Shown in pieces: positions 1 to 5,649 of a stretch of 20,084 nt of DNA; the first letter of the stretch is position 1, and every line of letters starts with the position of its first letter. The position numbers and the translations under genes were made by a program. The notes under the pieces are model-generated. The model saw nothing but the letters and a program-made list of their open reading frames with translations, ran no database searches and had not been told where the DNA came from. The stretch comes from a virus, in IMG/VR virus record IMGVR_UViG_3300037584_001685, positions 1 to 20,084 of that record; one strand, given 5' to 3'.

Positions 1-597
1 GGCGATGTTACCCTTACAGGCGACAACTACAACATCGTCTTTGACAAGTCCGACGATGCGCTTGAGTTTGCCGACAATGCGAAGGCCAAGTTTGGCACGG
101 GCGGTGACCTTCAAATTTACCACAACGGTTCCAACAGCATAATACACGACTCTGGTACGGGCGTGATTTTAGTGAGGACAAGTACCCTCAAGGTCAACAA
201 TGCGGGAAACACAGAAAAACTAATCCACGCCTTCGATGGGGGCGCAGTCGAACTGTACCACAACAACTCCAAGAAACTGGAGACAGCCAGCGGTGGTATA
301 AGCGTAACCGGCGAAGTGGCCGCAACAAGCCTTGATATTTCTGGTGACGTAGATGTAGACGGCACGTTAGAAGCGGACGCCATTACACTCAACGGCACGA
401 CCATCACGACCACTGCAACTCTATCCACGGGCATTAGCAACGGCAATGTACCAGTATTTACGTCTGGAGTTGCAGACGACGACTTCTTGCGTGTTAACGG
501 AACTTCGATAGAGGGAAGATCTGCATCAGAACTAGCGTCCGACATAGGGGCTGCAACAACTGACGACGCAACCGCACTGGCAATCGCACTAGGATAG
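1..597 (+). CDS. Tail fibre protein, C-terminal part (5' end outside window)
   Basis: The reading frame is open from base 1 to TAG at 595-597, leaving the last 198 residues of a longer protein. The translation carries the motif DLQIYHNGSNSIIHDSGTG (residues 36-54) and a second related copy, AVELYHNNSKKLETASGG, about 45 residues later. I recall this beta-repeat from tail fibres of many marine phages. The C-terminal stretch FLRVNGTSIEGRSASELASDIGAA is also typical of fibre ends that hand over to a small appendage protein. Such fibres sit outside the virion and carry or present host-binding domains. The next gene starts four bases after the stop, so the fibre heads the array of small appendage genes. 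The N-terminal tail-attachment domain cannot be seen, so the full length is unknown. Its identity as a fibre is fairly sure; its receptor is unknown. Confidence 0.8.
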   Translation, partial: GDVTLTGDNYNIVFDKSDDALEFADNAKAKFGTGGDLQIYHNGSNSIIHDSGTGVILVRTSTLKVNNAGNTEKLIHAFDGGAVELYHNNSKKLETASGGISVTGEVAATSLDISGDVDVDGTLEADAITLNGTTITTTATLSTGISNGNVPVFTSGVADDDFLRVNGTSIEGRSASELASDIGAATTDDATALAIALG

Positions 598-601
598 GAA
601 C

Positions 602-952
602 ATGGCAAACACATTCAAAGTGAAGACGAATGCGGCCATGCCAGCGAGTGCTGGTACGCCGCTAACCCTGTACACCGTACCATCAAGCACGACCAGCGTG
701 GTCTTGGGTCTGATGCTGTGTAACGTACACACAAGTCAGATAACCGCTGACGTGCAGCTTGTGTCTGATACGTCTGACACGGAGACTAACGAGACGGTCT
801 TGTTGGTCAAGGACATCCCGATCCCGGCGGGGTCTTCTGTCGAACTGCTGGCAGGTAACAAGGTCGTCTTGCAGACCACAGATGTCTTGAAGATCGACTG
901 TAGTGTCGCCGCCAAGATCGATGCGACCTTGAGTATTATGGAGATCACCTAA
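602..952 (+). CDS. Small virion/tail appendage protein, IPIPAGSS type
   Basis: This 116-residue protein is predicted to be all beta, with no signal peptide or membrane segment. The pattern VLGLMLCN, then KDIPIPAGSSVELLAGNKVVL, then LSIMEIT at the end matches a small structural protein I recall from cyanophages and other marine phages, usually annotated as a virion structural or hypothetical protein. An AGGA ribosome-binding site lies just upstream of the chosen ATG. The C-terminal codons ATG GAG ATC contain GGAG, which is placed 8 bases before the ATG of the next gene (overlap TAATG). The product probably decorates the fibre or the baseplate region. The family resemblance is moderate; the precise role is inference. 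Confidence 0.7.
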   Translation: MANTFKVKTNAAMPASAGTPLTLYTVPSSTTSVVLGLMLCNVHTSQITADVQLVSDTSDTETNETVLLVKDIPIPAGSSVELLAGNKVVLQTTDVLKIDCSVAAKIDATLSIMEIT

Positions 953-954
953 TG
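940..954 (+). promoter_or_regulatory. RBS embedded in C-terminal MEI codons, upstream of 952 gene
   Basis: GGAG at 940-943 lies within the codons for Met-Glu-Ile near the end of the 602 gene, 8 bases before ATG 952, which overlaps TAA. It decides the start of the MPFIG-type gene. Confidence 0.65.
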
Positions 955-1401
955 CCGTTTATTGGCAATCCTATAACGTCACAGTTTCAGGCGCGCACTG
1001 CCACACAAGAGTTCAACGGTAACGGCTCGACTACGACCTTCACCCTGAACCAAGCGGTAACGCAGGAAGACATCCTTGTATCTGTCGACGGGGTTATCCA
1101 AGAAAGCGTGGATGCTTTTTCCGTTCCAGATGGCACGACTTTGACATTCACCGCAGCGCCGTCTAGTGGCACTGGTAACATCTTCGTGATCTACATGGGC
1201 GTTGCAGCGTCGTCTGTAACACCGCCGGATCAGAACAAAGGCAATTTCAAGGGTGGTGGGCTGTTCCGTACAAATGCACAGAGCCTGACCTCTGATATAA
1301 CCATCCTTGCAACTGAGAACGCAAACGTGACTGGCCCGTTTACTGTAGCCAGTGGCGTAACCCTGACCGTTGAAAGCGGTGGAACATTGGTGACGCTATG
1401 A
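952..1401 (+). CDS. Tail appendage protein, MPFIG type (copy 1)
   Basis: This 149-residue beta-rich protein begins MPFIGNPITSQFQARTATQEF and then has a segment of the type TFTLNQAVTQEDILVSVDG. That pattern resembles the short domain that recurs in marine phage fibres and links a fibre to its tail. The C-terminal half (GLFRTNAQSLTSDITILATE, then NVTGPFTVASGVTLTVESG) resembles the ends of many marine phage fibre proteins. It is paralogous to the gene starting at 4815: both start MP-aromatic-IG, share the central domain, and end with an NGQTINADITI/NAQSLTSDITI segment. Start and stop overlap the neighbours by 1 and 4 bases, so it is translationally coupled on both sides. I infer a structural adaptor or decoration role in the tail; no enzymatic motif is visible. 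Confidence 0.7.
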   Translation: MPFIGNPITSQFQARTATQEFNGNGSTTTFTLNQAVTQEDILVSVDGVIQESVDAFSVPDGTTLTFTAAPSSGTGNIFVIYMGVAASSVTPPDQNKGNFKGGGLFRTNAQSLTSDITILATENANVTGPFTVASGVTLTVESGGTLVTL

Positions 1402-1763
1402 GTACGTTGAAGGCAGATACCATCCAAAGCACCAGCGGCGGTGCAGCTACGCTGACGAAGCAGACCACCATCAAAGCGTTTTATATCAGCACAACAACTT
1501 TTGGTACAGCAGACAACAGCTTTGGCATTTCATCGTCGGCTGATGCTTCAACAGGAACCACGACACTTAATTTTACCAACGCATTTGATAGCGTTCATTA
1601 CGCTGTTGCTGGAATATCTTATGATGGGGATGGTGATTTTTTTACTGAAAGTAAAACCTCATCTAGCGTTAATGTTCGACATGTAGGTTCTTACTACAGC
1701 AGTGGGTCAGTTTCATTTGAAGACGCTGATAAAGAGGCTATGGTTACGGGAGACCTCGCATGA
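1398..1763 (+). CDS. Small appendage protein, DSFN/GDLA family, copy 1
   Basis: This 121-residue protein starts MSTLKADTIQSTSGG and continues with a TTIKAFYI segment, NSFGISSS and LNFTNAFDSVHYAVAG. This is a degenerate version of the pattern KAW-x-NFNG, DSFNVSS, GTGxYxxNFTNAM, NANYxxxG shared by five genes in the window. I recall this module from small marine phage proteins and fibre C-termini. It ends in VTGDLA. The codons for GDLA plus stop form GGAGACCTCGCATGA, which also carries the ribosome-binding site and start of the next gene. Hand counting gives about 56% G+C for 1398-1470 and about 41% for 1501-1740. I infer an externally exposed, variable beta-domain subunit of the tail or fibre; the ligand is unknown. 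Confidence 0.75.
   Translation: MSTLKADTIQSTSGGAATLTKQTTIKAFYISTTTFGTADNSFGISSSADASTGTTTLNFTNAFDSVHYAVAGISYDGDGDFFTESKTSSSVNVRHVGSYYSSGSVSFEDADKEAMVTGDLA
1749..1763 (+). promoter_or_regulatory. Boundary word GGAGACCTCGCATGA, copy 1 (stop, RBS and start in one)
   Basis: The word GGAGACCTCGCATGA encodes Gly-Asp-Leu-Ala-stop of the upstream appendage gene and at the same time carries GGAG and the ATG (1760) of the downstream gene. The spacing from GGAG to ATG is 7 bases. It is identical to the words at 3596 and 6037. Confidence 0.8.
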
Positions 1764-2263
1764 GTACCATTCTTGTTGACACCATCAACCAGAAGACTAG
1801 CGGCAACGGGGTGACTATTCCGGGGCATGTAATTCAGGTCGCGCATAATAAATGGAGTACCGCTTCTACGACCACATCAAGTTCATTGTCCGATGTTTCG
1901 GGAAGTAGCTTTACGTTTACGGCCAAGCAAGCAAATAGTAAGTTATACATCTCAACAGATGTTTCAATAACGCAAACACGGACTGCGACGAACGCCTTTG
2001 GTGGCTACGAATTGAACATTGATGGTTCGGTCATAGAGGGAGCTGGTGCTACTTATGAATTGGGTATGACGTCGGGCGGCGCTAGTTCAGCAAACTTATA
2101 TCAACGAGCGCCAAAGTCATATTTTATCGACGCATCTAACACCAACGCAAAAACAATCAAGTTGCAATTTTATGCGGAAACAAATGCAAACTCAGGCCAA
2201 ACCAGAATTAATGTAGGTGGTCAATTTTATAGCGCAATAACGGTTATGGAGATTGCCCAGTGA
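1760..2263 (+). CDS. Small appendage protein, MEIA-ending beta-sandwich type, copy 1
   Basis: This 167-residue protein begins MSTILVDTINQKTSGNGVTI, the same N-terminal tag as its DSFN-type neighbours, but the body is different: HVIQVAHNKWSTASTTTSSS, a SDVSGSSFTFTAKQANSKLYI strand pair, then FYAETNANSGQTRINVGG and the end SAITVMEIAQ. The pattern SSSLSDVSG-x-FT-x-AN-SK is one I recall from marine phage tail-fibre-associated proteins. It is paralogous to the next gene: both have (Y/L)SDISG/SDVSG, TxxxANS(K/L) and a terminal EIA. The ATG overlaps the upstream TGA by four bases. The codons for MEI contain GGAG, correctly spaced for the GTG start downstream. A jelly-roll-like fold and an exterior structural role are inferred. 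Confidence 0.72.
   Translation: MSTILVDTINQKTSGNGVTIPGHVIQVAHNKWSTASTTTSSSLSDVSGSSFTFTAKQANSKLYISTDVSITQTRTATNAFGGYELNIDGSVIEGAGATYELGMTSGGASSANLYQRAPKSYFIDASNTNAKTIKLQFYAETNANSGQTRINVGGQFYSAITVMEIAQ
2248..2262 (+). promoter_or_regulatory. RBS embedded in MEI codons supporting a GTG start at 2260
   Basis: GGAG at 2248-2251 falls in the Met-Glu-Ile codons of the 1760 gene, 8 bases before GTG 2260. The GTGA overlap with the stop and the N-terminal tag of the product support this non-ATG start. Confidence 0.65.
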
Positions 2264-2790
2264 GTAGCGTACTAAAGGTCAATCAAATTCAGCTTTCTAA
2301 TGGCAACACACCAACCATCGGTGACTTAGGGCTAAACGATACTCATTCTGTTTTGCAGACTTTGCATACTAGCACCACGACATTTACTACTTGTTCAACT
2401 ACGTCCTATTCAGACATCTCAGGCATGTCTCTGACGATTACACCGACCAAAGCAAACTCACTAATACAACTCAGTGGGGTGTTGTGTGCGGCAATTCAAT
2501 CAACCGCTAGTCAAGTAGATGTTCACGGTAGAACACGAATACTGAGGTCGTTCACTGGAGACAGCACAGAAGTTTATGTAATTGACCTTCGCACATACGA
2601 CTTCAATGGCGGCTCTATCTATGTGAATACAGGGCTTCCTTTTATGTTTATTGATCAACCAAACACTACATTAGCTGTCACTTACAAGTTCCAAGGTAAG
2701 GAAGTGTCTGCTGGCTGCACCAGCATAGATTTCAACGCAGAAGCCGAAAATAGATGTTCATTTATAATCCAAGAAATAGCCGTGAATTGA
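2260..2790 (+). CDS. Small appendage protein, EIA-ending beta-sandwich type, copy 2 (GTG start)
   Basis: The GTG at 2260 is chosen as the start because it overlaps the previous stop in the GTGA arrangement used repeatedly here and has GGAG (2248-2251) eight bases upstream. The 176-residue product begins MSSVLKVNQIQLSNGNTPTI, carrying the shared N-terminal tag, followed by TSYSDISGMSLTITPTKANS and a C-terminus FIIQEIAVN. The body matches the preceding gene in layout (SDISG strand, TKANS, terminal EIA) but is strongly diverged. Two Cys pairs (Cys-Ser-Thr near residue 47, and others near 85, 154 and 168) are unusual among the largely Cys-free neighbours. An exposed virion beta-domain is the likely role. 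Confidence 0.7.
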   Translation: MSSVLKVNQIQLSNGNTPTIGDLGLNDTHSVLQTLHTSTTTFTTCSTTSYSDISGMSLTITPTKANSLIQLSGVLCAAIQSTASQVDVHGRTRILRSFTGDSTEVYVIDLRTYDFNGGSIYVNTGLPFMFIDQPNTTLAVTYKFQGKEVSAGCTSIDFNAEAENRCSFIIQEIAVN

Positions 2791-2800
2791 GGAGCATGTA

Positions 2801-3205
2801 ATGGCAACAGTAGCAAACGCAATCGTAGCCCTTATCCCTGACGAACAGTGGGTGCTACGCGGTGATCCTAAGACAGAGGATGAGTTTAATGCCATGTTCC
2901 GCAAGGTCACTGGCGCAGACGCCAACGGTTCCGCTATTGAGTCCAGCAATTCTGACGACTTTGGCGTAACGTGGTCGCAGATTACCGCCAAGCAGACGGC
3001 GCTTGATAATGCGGCTCCTATGGAGGAACTTCGCCGTCAGCGCAATGGAAAGCTGGCTGATACAGACTTCTATGCACTGTCTGACGTAACTATGTCAGAC
3101 GCCATGACTACTTACCGTCAAGCCCTTCGTGACATCACTACTCAGACTCCCAGCCTCGACAGTGATGGCAACTTGACCGGCATCACTTGGCCGACGAAAC
3201 CATAG
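2801..3205 (+). CDS. Tail assembly chaperone-like protein (Phage_tail_APC type)
   Basis: The 134-residue product has an N-terminal half with the phrase IPDEQWVLRGDPKTEDEF and a C-terminal helix-rich half, ELRRQRNGKLADTDFYALSD then AMTTYRQALRDITTQTP, finishing near a WPTKP end. The second half matches the phage tail assembly chaperone family I know as Pfam Phage_tail_APC, in which R-x(2)-RN-x-(L/K)-L-x-x-(T/S)-D-(W/F)-x-x-(L)-x-D is followed by a YRQALRD helix and a WP(x)KP end. Related proteins are encoded beside tail fibres and are thought to help fold or assemble them. A strong GAGGAG ribosome-binding site (2789-2794) lies upstream. Its position inside a run of fibre-like genes fits a fibre-folding role. 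The family match is good; which neighbour it serves is unknown. Confidence 0.78.
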   Translation: MATVANAIVALIPDEQWVLRGDPKTEDEFNAMFRKVTGADANGSAIESSNSDDFGVTWSQITAKQTALDNAAPMEELRRQRNGKLADTDFYALSDVTMSDAMTTYRQALRDITTQTPSLDSDGNLTGITWPTKP

Positions 3206-3214
3206 GGACGCATA

Positions 3215-3610
3215 ATGGCATTCGGCACACTCAAAGCAGATACCCTGACGCACTCGACTGCGGGTTCGCTGGCTACGAATTATGTGGTCAATGGTAGTGC
3301 GAAGGCATATTACCACGTCAATGTTGGTGGGGATACTATTCTAGACAGCTTAAACATTTCATCTCACGACGACGATGGTGAGGGAGATGGTGGTATTCAT
3401 CTGTCATCTAGCATGGGGTCAGCAAATTACAGTTGTGTTTTGAATTGTGATGATGCTGGAGCCGGTTCCACAATCCTAAACTCTGATGTCACTAGAGACA
3501 GCCAAGCTGCCGGAACATTTGACTATGAAGTTGTAAAAGCTAACTCTACGACAAATAGAACTAATCAGGATGCAGTCAGATTTGGTGTAATGCACGGAGA
3601 CCTCGCATGA
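3215..3610 (+). CDS. Small appendage protein, DSFN/GDLA family, copy 2
   Basis: This 131-residue protein starts MAFGTLKADTLTHSTAGSLA, then has GSAKAYYHVNVGG, ILDSLNISSHDDDGEGD, SSMGSANYSC and the terminal HGDLA. It is the most diverged member of the five-gene family but keeps the order of elements: N-terminal LKADT tag, KA-aromatic strand, DS-x-N-(V/I)-SS, (N/S)AM-xx-ANY and GDLA. A poly-Asp stretch and two Cys (around residues 71 and 75) are peculiar to this copy. Hand counting gives about 53% G+C for 3215-3300 and about 43% for 3301-3600. The stop region is GGAGACCTCGCATGA, giving a 4-base overlap with the next gene. I infer an exposed virion subunit of unknown ligand. Confidence 0.72.
   Translation: MAFGTLKADTLTHSTAGSLATNYVVNGSAKAYYHVNVGGDTILDSLNISSHDDDGEGDGGIHLSSSMGSANYSCVLNCDDAGAGSTILNSDVTRDSQAAGTFDYEVVKANSTTNRTNQDAVRFGVMHGDLA
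3596..3610 (+). promoter_or_regulatory. Boundary word GGAGACCTCGCATGA, copy 2
   Basis: This exact copy links an appendage gene to the unrelated Trp-rich gene starting at 3607. The downstream partner is therefore not confined to one protein family. Confidence 0.8.
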
Positions 3611-4068
3611 CAGTGACCCCAGAGTTTCAAGGCACACATCTATGGGACAGGCTCTGTTGGGCCAAAGAGAACCTTGACGGTGTGCAGTCAGACTATCGTG
3701 TCGTGTACGAGGACAAGGTAGACGAGTGCGCCAAGATACTGGTGCCGGACCCCAACTGGATGGCCTGTGCCTTGCAGGGTGGGATACTGCCGCCGGTTTG
3801 GGTATACTGGGAATTAGCGAAGGACGAGGCACAGCCCGACTTCAAGAAACATACACGCGGCTATTTGTTGCATAATACGGAACCGATGGGGCCGATGACC
3901 GAAGAAGAGGCCATCGAATATCTCATCCAGAAGGATGTACCACAGTCTGTGTGGCAGTCGTGGGACGAGGGCAACCGCCCGAAGATGGTGATCTGTCGGA
4001 AGGAGCAGCTTCCGGGGACACGCGAGTGGAGAAACGCATGGCGTATCTCTGATGAACTGGCAGCTTAA
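3607..4068 (+). CDS. Conserved marine-phage protein of unknown function
   Basis: This 153-residue, Trp-rich soluble protein contains LWDRLCWAKENLDGVQSDYR near residues 12-31, a (V)YEDKVDECAKILVPDPNWM stretch, the helix-like TEEEAIEYLIQKDVPQSVWQ, and a C-terminus REWRNAWRISDELAA. I recall proteins of this layout beside tail genes in cyanophages and pelagiphages, always as hypothetical proteins. It has no signal peptide, membrane segment or catalytic motif that I can name. It starts within the GGAGACCTCGCATGA word that ends the preceding appendage gene, so it occupies the position of a cassette although its sequence is quite unlike the beta-domain proteins. Guesses include an assembly factor for the fibre proteins or a virion component. 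The function is left open. Confidence 0.7.
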   Translation: MTVTPEFQGTHLWDRLCWAKENLDGVQSDYRVVYEDKVDECAKILVPDPNWMACALQGGILPPVWVYWELAKDEAQPDFKKHTRGYLLHNTEPMGPMTEEEAIEYLIQKDVPQSVWQSWDEGNRPKMVICRKEQLPGTREWRNAWRISDELAA

Positions 4069-4079
4069 AGGAGCAGAAA

Positions 4080-4451
4080 ATGCCGACAACTTACATCGTA
4101 GACAAGGACGGGAACCAGATTGACGCTTCCACGGCTACCGTTCCATCTGACCGTCACTTTCGCGGTGCATGGTCATTGAGTGGCAAAGTCATCTCTGAAG
4201 ACATGGATGCAGCCAAAGTAATCTTCAAGGACAAAATCCGTGAGGTTCGCAAGCCACTGCTTGAGGCAGAGGACGTAGTGTATATGAAGGCACTTGAGGC
4301 TGACGATGCGTCTGCCAAGACTGCTTCTGTAGCAAAGAAGAAGGCACTGCGTGATGCACCTGCCGCACAAGCAATTACAGATGCAGACACGATTGCCAAG
4401 CTCAAGGCAGCTTGGGATACGTCTGTACTAGGTGATAGCCCTTACGCATAG
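4080..4451 (+). CDS. Tail fibre assembly chaperone-like protein
   Basis: The 123-residue product begins MPTTYIVDKDGNQIDASTA, followed by HFRGAWSLSGKVISEDMDAA and a long charged helix region, VIFKDKIREVRKPLLEAEDV, with MKALEADDAS and KKKALRDAPA further on. The layout (short beta N-terminus, R-x-x-W segment, helix with R-x-x-(R)-x-x-LLxxxD, Ala-rich helix with KKxALRD) resembles small phage tail or fibre assembly proteins that I recall from alphaproteobacterial phages. It parallels the C-terminal half of the gene at 2801, which carries RRQRNGKLADTDF. An AGGAG site lies about 7 bases upstream of the ATG. A chaperone role for the neighbouring appendage proteins is inferred from this resemblance and context; a virion role is possible. 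Confidence 0.6.
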   Translation: MPTTYIVDKDGNQIDASTATVPSDRHFRGAWSLSGKVISEDMDAAKVIFKDKIREVRKPLLEAEDVVYMKALEADDASAKTASVAKKKALRDAPAAQAITDADTIAKLKAAWDTSVLGDSPYA

Positions 4452-4461
4452 GGAGTAAGAG

Positions 4462-4815
4462 ATGGCGCTGACCAATCTCACAAAAGGTACGGTTGTCGGG
4501 TCGGAGGGCGGCTCGGCAACCACGAACCTTGCTCAAGGGCTGGCGAAGGCGTTTATACGTTTCAATGCAGGTACAAGCATAAATGACAGCTTTAACGTAG
4601 CATCACTGACGGATGATGGGACAGGGGATTATCACTACAATTTTACAAACGCTATGGGCAATGCAAATTATACTCATGTTGGTATGGGCGGTAATGTTGG
4701 CATTACAGATGACACAGTGACAACTGCTCTTGCAAACATCGGTGCTTTTAATGCGTCTGGCAGTGCTATTGATGATACTCGTATGAACGGTCATGTCACA
4801 GGAGACCTCGCATAA
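4462..4815 (+). CDS. Small appendage protein, DSFN/GDLA family, copy 3
   Basis: The 117-residue protein opens MALTNLTKGTVVGSEGGSAT, a diverged form of the shared tag, then follows the family closely: LAKAFIRFNAGTSINDSFNV, SLTDDGTGDYHYNFTNAMGN, ANYTHVG and a terminal HVTGDLA. It is among the clearest members for defining the family pattern. GGGAG lies just upstream of the ATG. The last codons read GGAGACCTCGCATAATG, where TAA overlaps the next ATG by one base, so this copy joins to its neighbour through TAATG where other copies use ATGA. Hand-counted G+C is about 59% for 4461-4560 and about 42% for 4561-4800. The role is inferred to be an exposed tail or fibre subunit. Confidence 0.77.
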   Translation: MALTNLTKGTVVGSEGGSATTNLAQGLAKAFIRFNAGTSINDSFNVASLTDDGTGDYHYNFTNAMGNANYTHVGMGGNVGITDDTVTTALANIGAFNASGSAIDDTRMNGHVTGDLA

Positions 4816-4817
4816 TG
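4801..4817 (+). promoter_or_regulatory. Boundary word GGAGACCTCGCATAATG, copy 3
   Basis: The first 13 bases match the other copies exactly. The stop is TAA and the next start sits in TAATG (ATG 4815), so the spacing from GGAG to ATG is 10 bases. It leads into the MPYIG-type gene. Confidence 0.78.
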
Positions 4818-5273
4818 CCATACATAGGTAAATCCCCAGAGTTTGGCGTCCGCAACCGTTTCGTGTATCAAGCCACGGCGGGGCAAACGAGCTTCAGCGG
4901 ATCAGACTCCGATTCGCTAGTGCTGACATACTCTGACAGCATGTACATGGATGTGTATCAGAACGGTGTGTTGCTGAAACCCGGCACTGACTATGCAGCT
5001 ACGACAGGCACAACTGTTGTGCTGGTCACGGCGGCGTCCTTGAACGACGTTGTTGAGATGGTGGTATACGATGCGTTTTCCGTCGCCGACAGCTACACCA
5101 AGTCCGAGTCCGACACGCGCTATCCCTTCAAGGGCAACAACTCCATCATCCGTCTGAATGGTCAGACCATAAACGCAGACATTACGATTGACAGCGACGA
5201 AAACGGTGTGTCGGCAGGGCCGATTACGCAGAGTGCTACCGTCATTGTTAACGGATATTGGAGCATCGTATGA
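4815..5273 (+). CDS. Tail appendage protein, MPYIG type (copy 2)
   Basis: The 152-residue protein starts MPYIGKSPEFGVRNRFVYQA and contains TAGQTSFSGSDSD, MYMDVYQNGVLLKPGTDYAA and TTVVLVTAASLNDVVEMVVY. This is a textbook copy of the short beta domain with the motif DVYxNGVLLxPGxDY that I recall from many marine phage fibres. The tail half, SIIRLNGQTINADITIDSDE then SAGPITQSATVIVNGYWSIV, is the counterpart of the C-terminus of the gene at 952. The Y-T-K-S-E-S-D-T-R-Y-P segment (residues 94-104) is typical of coiled or linker segments in fibres. It overlaps both neighbours (TAATG upstream, ATGA downstream). It is likely an adaptor or decoration subunit of the tail fibre complex. Confidence 0.75.
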   Translation: MPYIGKSPEFGVRNRFVYQATAGQTSFSGSDSDSLVLTYSDSMYMDVYQNGVLLKPGTDYAATTGTTVVLVTAASLNDVVEMVVYDAFSVADSYTKSESDTRYPFKGNNSIIRLNGQTINADITIDSDENGVSAGPITQSATVIVNGYWSIV

Positions 5274-5647
5274 CCAGCGTATTGAATGTAAACACGATTG
5301 CTGACAAGGCGGGTACGGGACCGGTTGAACTGACAAAACAACAAGCAGCAAAGGCGTGGGTTGAGTTTAATGGAACAGGTACAGTTGCCATTTCAGATAG
5401 CTTCAACATCAGTGGCTTAACGGATGCTGGCACGGGTTTGTATAATTTGACGTTTACTAACAGCATGAATAACGCAGGTTTTGCAAGCACAGGAGCCGCT
5501 GGTGAACGTGATAATGCTGGCGGCAACCGTAGTTGTGGACTTCGCGCAAAATCCACTGGCGGTCAGAATATTCGTGGATTTCGTGACGGTGTGTCAGCAG
5601 ATGATTTTCCTGAATTATGTTTCCACACAATGGGGGATCTCACATAA
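5270..5647 (+). CDS. Small appendage protein, DSFN/GDLA family, copy 4
   Basis: The start is placed at ATG 5270, which overlaps the upstream TGA. An in-frame TTG at 5258 would only add four residues and would absorb the GGAG (5260-5263) that serves as ribosome-binding site. The 125-residue product begins MTSVLNVNTIADKAGTGPVE, then has AAKAWVEFNGTGTVAISDSF, SGLTDAGTGLYNLTFTNSMN and a terminal HTMGDLT. This is a canonical member of the family. It is the only copy ending in Thr; its terminal word is GGGGATCTCACATAATG, differing from the others at three bases. Unlike the other counted copies, its G+C changes little along its length (about 49% then 47%). An exposed virion subunit is inferred. Confidence 0.77.
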   Translation: MTSVLNVNTIADKAGTGPVELTKQQAAKAWVEFNGTGTVAISDSFNISGLTDAGTGLYNLTFTNSMNNAGFASTGAAGERDNAGGNRSCGLRAKSTGGQNIRGFRDGVSADDFPELCFHTMGDLT

Positions 5648-5649
5648 TG
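5633..5649 (+). promoter_or_regulatory. Boundary word GGGGATCTCACATAATG, copy 4 (variant)
   Basis: This copy differs from the 4801 word at three bases. Two are silent (Gly, Asp) and one changes the last residue from Ala to Thr. The retained Gly-Asp-Leu with silent changes suggests that selection also acts on the peptide. The purine run GGGGG before the ATG may still serve as a weak ribosome-binding site. Confidence 0.7.

Noticed and set aside
514-525. Factor-Xa-like peptide IEGR in the first fibre
   Set aside because: A four-residue match is expected by chance, and (E)GRSASEL is a normal part of this fibre C-terminus.
5617-5647. Upstream ATG at 5617 as start of appendage copy 5
   Set aside because: It lies within the GDLT end of the previous gene, adds a leader absent from all paralogues, and displaces the shared N-terminal tag.
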